Assembly (NCBI RefSeq): GCF_003202435.1
Contig: NZ_QJHK01000014.1
Coordinates: 83,233 to 147,232, forward strand
Direction: 5' to 3'
Length of the DNA: 64,000 nucleotides
Origin: Flavobacterium cheongpyeongense
Lineage (GTDB): Bacteria > Bacteroidota > Bacteroidia > Flavobacteriales > Flavobacteriaceae
Notes under the pieces: model-generated
What the model saw: the letters and a program-made list of their open reading frames with translations, nothing else
Told to the model about the DNA's origin: nothing
Database searches by the model: none
Program-made: the position numbers and the translations under genes
Shown here: piece after piece, positions 62,154 to 64,000 of the stretch
How positions within the stretch are numbered: the stretch's first letter is position 1
Layout: the number at the start of each line of letters is the position of its first letter

Positions 62154-62705
62154 TTATTGAAACAATTCTTTAAATTTCAGTTTAATAGTTACCTTATTGG
62201 TCAGTTCTAAAAAATAATCCAATTGCCACTCTTGTGTTTTTTGAGCCTGTTTGCTCGTAGTAACATCCCACGGCGGATAAACTCTCGTAGCTCTTTTGCC
62301 TTCTTTAGTTGCCGTAGAGAAAATTCCTTTCTGTAACAAAACAGCTTTCGGAAAAATAAATTGTCCAAAACTATTTTCTTTTCGAACGCTAATAATGACA
62401 AAATCTATTGTGTCCGAAAAGTCAAAGGGCTCAATGATCCCTGATATATTACGTTTCCATAAAGTGACAAACTGACCAGTTTTGGTTGGTGTAATTTTAG
62501 CCTCTCTATAACAGATGTACTTTTTATTAATAGTAAAACGATAAGCACTATACTCGGCACTTTCTTTTTCTGGAATTGGCTGTGTACAATCTAAATTGCA
62601 ACCATCACAGACTAATTTTTTAGCCAGGATTAAATCATGAGGTAATTGTGGATCAGTCCAATCCTGAAGTGTCATAATTGAATGGTAATGATTAAAATGA
62701 GACAT
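62154..62705 (-). CDS. MepB family protein
   Basis: A 183-residue cytosolic protein matching the MepB family, named from the S. aureus mepRAB locus; activity unknown. Key blocks: YICYREAKITPTKTGQFVTL, WKRNISGIIEPF, VRKENSFGQFIFPKAVLLQK, EGKRATRVYPPWD and KQAQKTQEWQLDYFLEL. The ATG at 62705 overlaps the upstream beta-barrel gene's stop by 14 bases. An internal ATG at 62675 (MTLQDW) is also possible. No MATE pump lies nearby. Confidence 0.85.
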   Translation of the reverse strand: MSHFNHYHSIMTLQDWTDPQLPHDLILAKKLVCDGCNLDCTQPIPEKESAEYSAYRFTINKKYICYREAKITPTKTGQFVTLWKRNISGIIEPFDFSDTIDFVIISVRKENSFGQFIFPKAVLLQKGIFSTATKEGKRATRVYPPWDVTTSKQAQKTQEWQLDYFLELTNKVTIKLKFKELFQ

Positions 62706-64000
62706 TCAAACCAAAATTAAAAGCCCATTGAAATTGATTAAAAGTCTGATTGTTCAATGGATTGATGTAATAGTTCATGCCCGGCTCAACAAAAACATGT
62801 GTTTTTTTGTATAAACGATATTGTAGGGTACTGCTTAGCAAAGTCCCATAAACAAAGTCACTGGCATTTAAATTATCGCCTATTGAATCTCCGTTTAAGG
62901 TTATGTTGTTTGAAATTAATTTTCCTACAAAACCACCCGTATTTAAACTTATACTGGTTTTATTTTTGCTAAAAACGGCATAAGAAACTTCAAGGGGCAT
63001 CTCAATATATTTTAAACTCTGTTCGATATTTCCGTTTTCCATATTGTCGCTTTTTAAAGCATTTTGGGTACTTTTTGTAACAAAAACATAACTCGAATTG
63101 GTTGTTATTTTTGGTGCAACTACAGTTGAACTTTGCATTAAATAGTCGCTTATTGTGGGATATGAAGCAACTTCAGAGTTATTGAAATAAGAAACATTAG
63201 CAATACTCTGACCTAATTCGTTAATTTTCAAACCAGAACTTACGGCCCATTTTTTATTGAGTTTGTAATTTGTCTTTATTCCGTATGAATTCGTTTGTTT
63301 GGATTCATTAACATTTCCTAAAGTTTTTTGTTTGCTATAATTTTCAGAATTTGCAACTCCTGCAAAAACTTCCAATGACCATTTTTCAGCAGTAGGGACT
63401 GCTTTATTTTCTTTGTCTTTTTCGGTTTTAACTTCTACAAGACCTTTTTCTAAATTTTGCAATTCTACTAATTGAAGAGAATCTTGTTTGCTCAATGTAC
63501 TGATTGATATTGAATTGTTTTTTGGGTCATTCGCTGCAACAATTGTTGTGGTGATTTCTGTTTTATCCGAAACCTCTTTTTTGATATTTTGTTTATTATC
63601 TGAAATTAAATTTGAAGAGTTTATGGCAATAGTGACATTGTTTTTTGAGGTTAATTTATCTTCAAAAATAGAGTTTGGTACCTTATTATCAGAAGAATTG
63701 AAAGAATGCTGATTTCCAGTAATAAATGTTTTTTCAGCCACAGTCTGGTTTTGATTTCTTTTTTCAGATTGCAGTACCTTATTATCAGAAGAATTGAAAG
63801 AATGCTGACTTCCAGTAATAAATGTTTTTTCAGCCACAGTCTGGTTTTGATTTCTTTTTTCAGATTGCAGTACCTTATTATCAGAAGAATTGAAAGAATG
63901 CTGATTTCCAGTAATAAATGTTTTTTCAGCTACAGTCTGGTTTTGATTTCTTTTTTCAGATTGCAGTACCTTATTATCAGAAGAATTGAAAGAATGCTGA
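62692..64000 (-). CDS. Outer-membrane beta-barrel protein with tandem-repeat linker (N-terminus outside window)
   Basis: At least 436 codons, open to the window end. The C-terminal ~230 residues form a barrel (WSLEVFAGVANSENYSKQKT, IKTNYKLNKKWAVSSGLKIN, FVEPGMNYYINPLN) ending FGLNVSF. Before it lies a Lys/Ser/Asn/Thr-rich linker. Its distal part is a perfect-looking 32-residue repeat (AEKTFITGNQHSFNSSDNKV then LQSEKRNQNQTV). In flavobacteria such proteins often carry an N-terminal membrane helix and sit beside sigma factors; not visible here. A GTG at 63837 inside the repeat is not a start. Confidence 0.8.
   Translation of the reverse strand, partial: QHSFNSSDNKVLQSEKRNQNQTVAEKTFITGNQHSFNSSDNKVLQSEKRNQNQTVAEKTFITGSQHSFNSSDNKVLQSEKRNQNQTVAEKTFITGNQHSFNSSDNKVPNSIFEDKLTSKNNVTIAINSSNLISDNKQNIKKEVSDKTEITTTIVAANDPKNNSISISTLSKQDSLQLVELQNLEKGLVEVKTEKDKENKAVPTAEKWSLEVFAGVANSENYSKQKTLGNVNESKQTNSYGIKTNYKLNKKWAVSSGLKINELGQSIANVSYFNNSEVASYPTISDYLMQSSTVVAPKITTNSSYVFVTKSTQNALKSDNMENGNIEQSLKYIEMPLEVSYAVFSKNKTSISLNTGGFVGKLISNNITLNGDSIGDNLNASDFVYGTLLSSTLQYRLYKKTHVFVEPGMNYYINPLNNQTFNQFQWAFNFGLNVSF
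63679..64000 (-). repeat. 96-bp coding tandem repeat, at least 3.3 copies
   Basis: Units begin at 63679, 63775, 63871 and 63967, each starting TACCTTATTATCAG on the plus strand. The period is exactly 96 bases (32 codons), so frame is kept. Units differ by only single bases (for example Ser for Asn in the unit at 63775). The array runs past the window end. Confidence 0.97.

Noticed and set aside
63679..64000. Regular repeats as a possible CRISPR array
   Set aside because: Units are contiguous with no spacers and lie in an open coding frame.

Overview
The window looks like a chromosomal segment of a Flavobacterium-like member of the Bacteroidota (Flavobacteriia). The DNA is AT-rich. Many genes are preceded by the Bacteroidota promoter motif TAnnTTTG, often with a TTG about 18-21 bases upstream. 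Type IX secretion (T9SS) C-terminal signals, carboxypeptidase-regulatory/TonB receptors, type B ribosomal protein L31, RNase Y next to zapA, a 6S-Flavo-like RNA, and DUF4199/DUF4252/DUF4290/DUF5686 genes all point the same way. The species cannot be fixed from the sequence alone.

Layout. 1-5.7 kb: recQ (cut by the window start), a P-loop NTPase, DUF493 and DUF4290 genes, murA (Asp at the fosfomycin-target position) and a CDF metal exporter. 5.7-10.1 kb is the accessory region. It holds a decayed GIY-YIG nuclease between inverted palindromic repeats, then about 3.5 kb carrying a polymorphic-toxin C-terminal fragment with a probable immunity gene, a lipoprotein, a broken gene and an internally deleted IS1380-type element. 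This stretch is bracketed by two 104-bp copies of the 3' end of the neighbouring DUF5686 gene, the signature expected of insertion into a gene's 3' end. 10-31 kb: DUF5686 protein, aroQ, two outer-membrane barrels, xerD, a PAS histidine kinase, the zapB-like/zapA/6S RNA/rny cluster, an M23 peptidase with a TonB receptor, a lipoprotein with calcium-loop motifs, DUF2971, an MsbA-type ABC exporter, a phosphohexomutase, a GT2 glycosyltransferase and DUF4199. 31-45 kb: rpmE type B, a GlmU-like protein, an ABC-F protein, an S41 protease, an ECF sigma/anti-sigma/two-DUF4252 operon, a MITE-like element, carB (without its C-terminal regulatory domain), rpmH, a TPR protein, a hydrolase and a small acetyltransferase.

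44.7-56.3 kb is a corrinoid (vitamin B12) region. A cobalamin riboswitch leader precedes a btuB-type TonB receptor, a BtuG-like beta-propeller lipoprotein and a T9SS-secreted surface protein. Next to it are the lower-ligand/nucleotide-loop assembly genes cobU, a bluB-cobT fusion, cobS and cobC. A divergent btuFCD-type ABC importer lies beyond them. Together they would capture corrinoids at the surface, carry them through both membranes, and rebuild the nucleotide loop with dimethylbenzimidazole made in the cell. 56.3-64 kb: trmL, an rluE-type pseudouridine synthase, a large T9SS-secreted nuclease/phosphatase-domain protein, a MepB-family protein and a beta-barrel protein whose N-terminal part carries a 96-bp tandem repeat running off the window.

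Five dispersed copies of an imperfect palindromic repeat (about 2.0, 5.8, 29.9, 43.2 and 52.8 kb) lie between genes and look like a REP-like family. No tRNA, rRNA or CRISPR array was seen.
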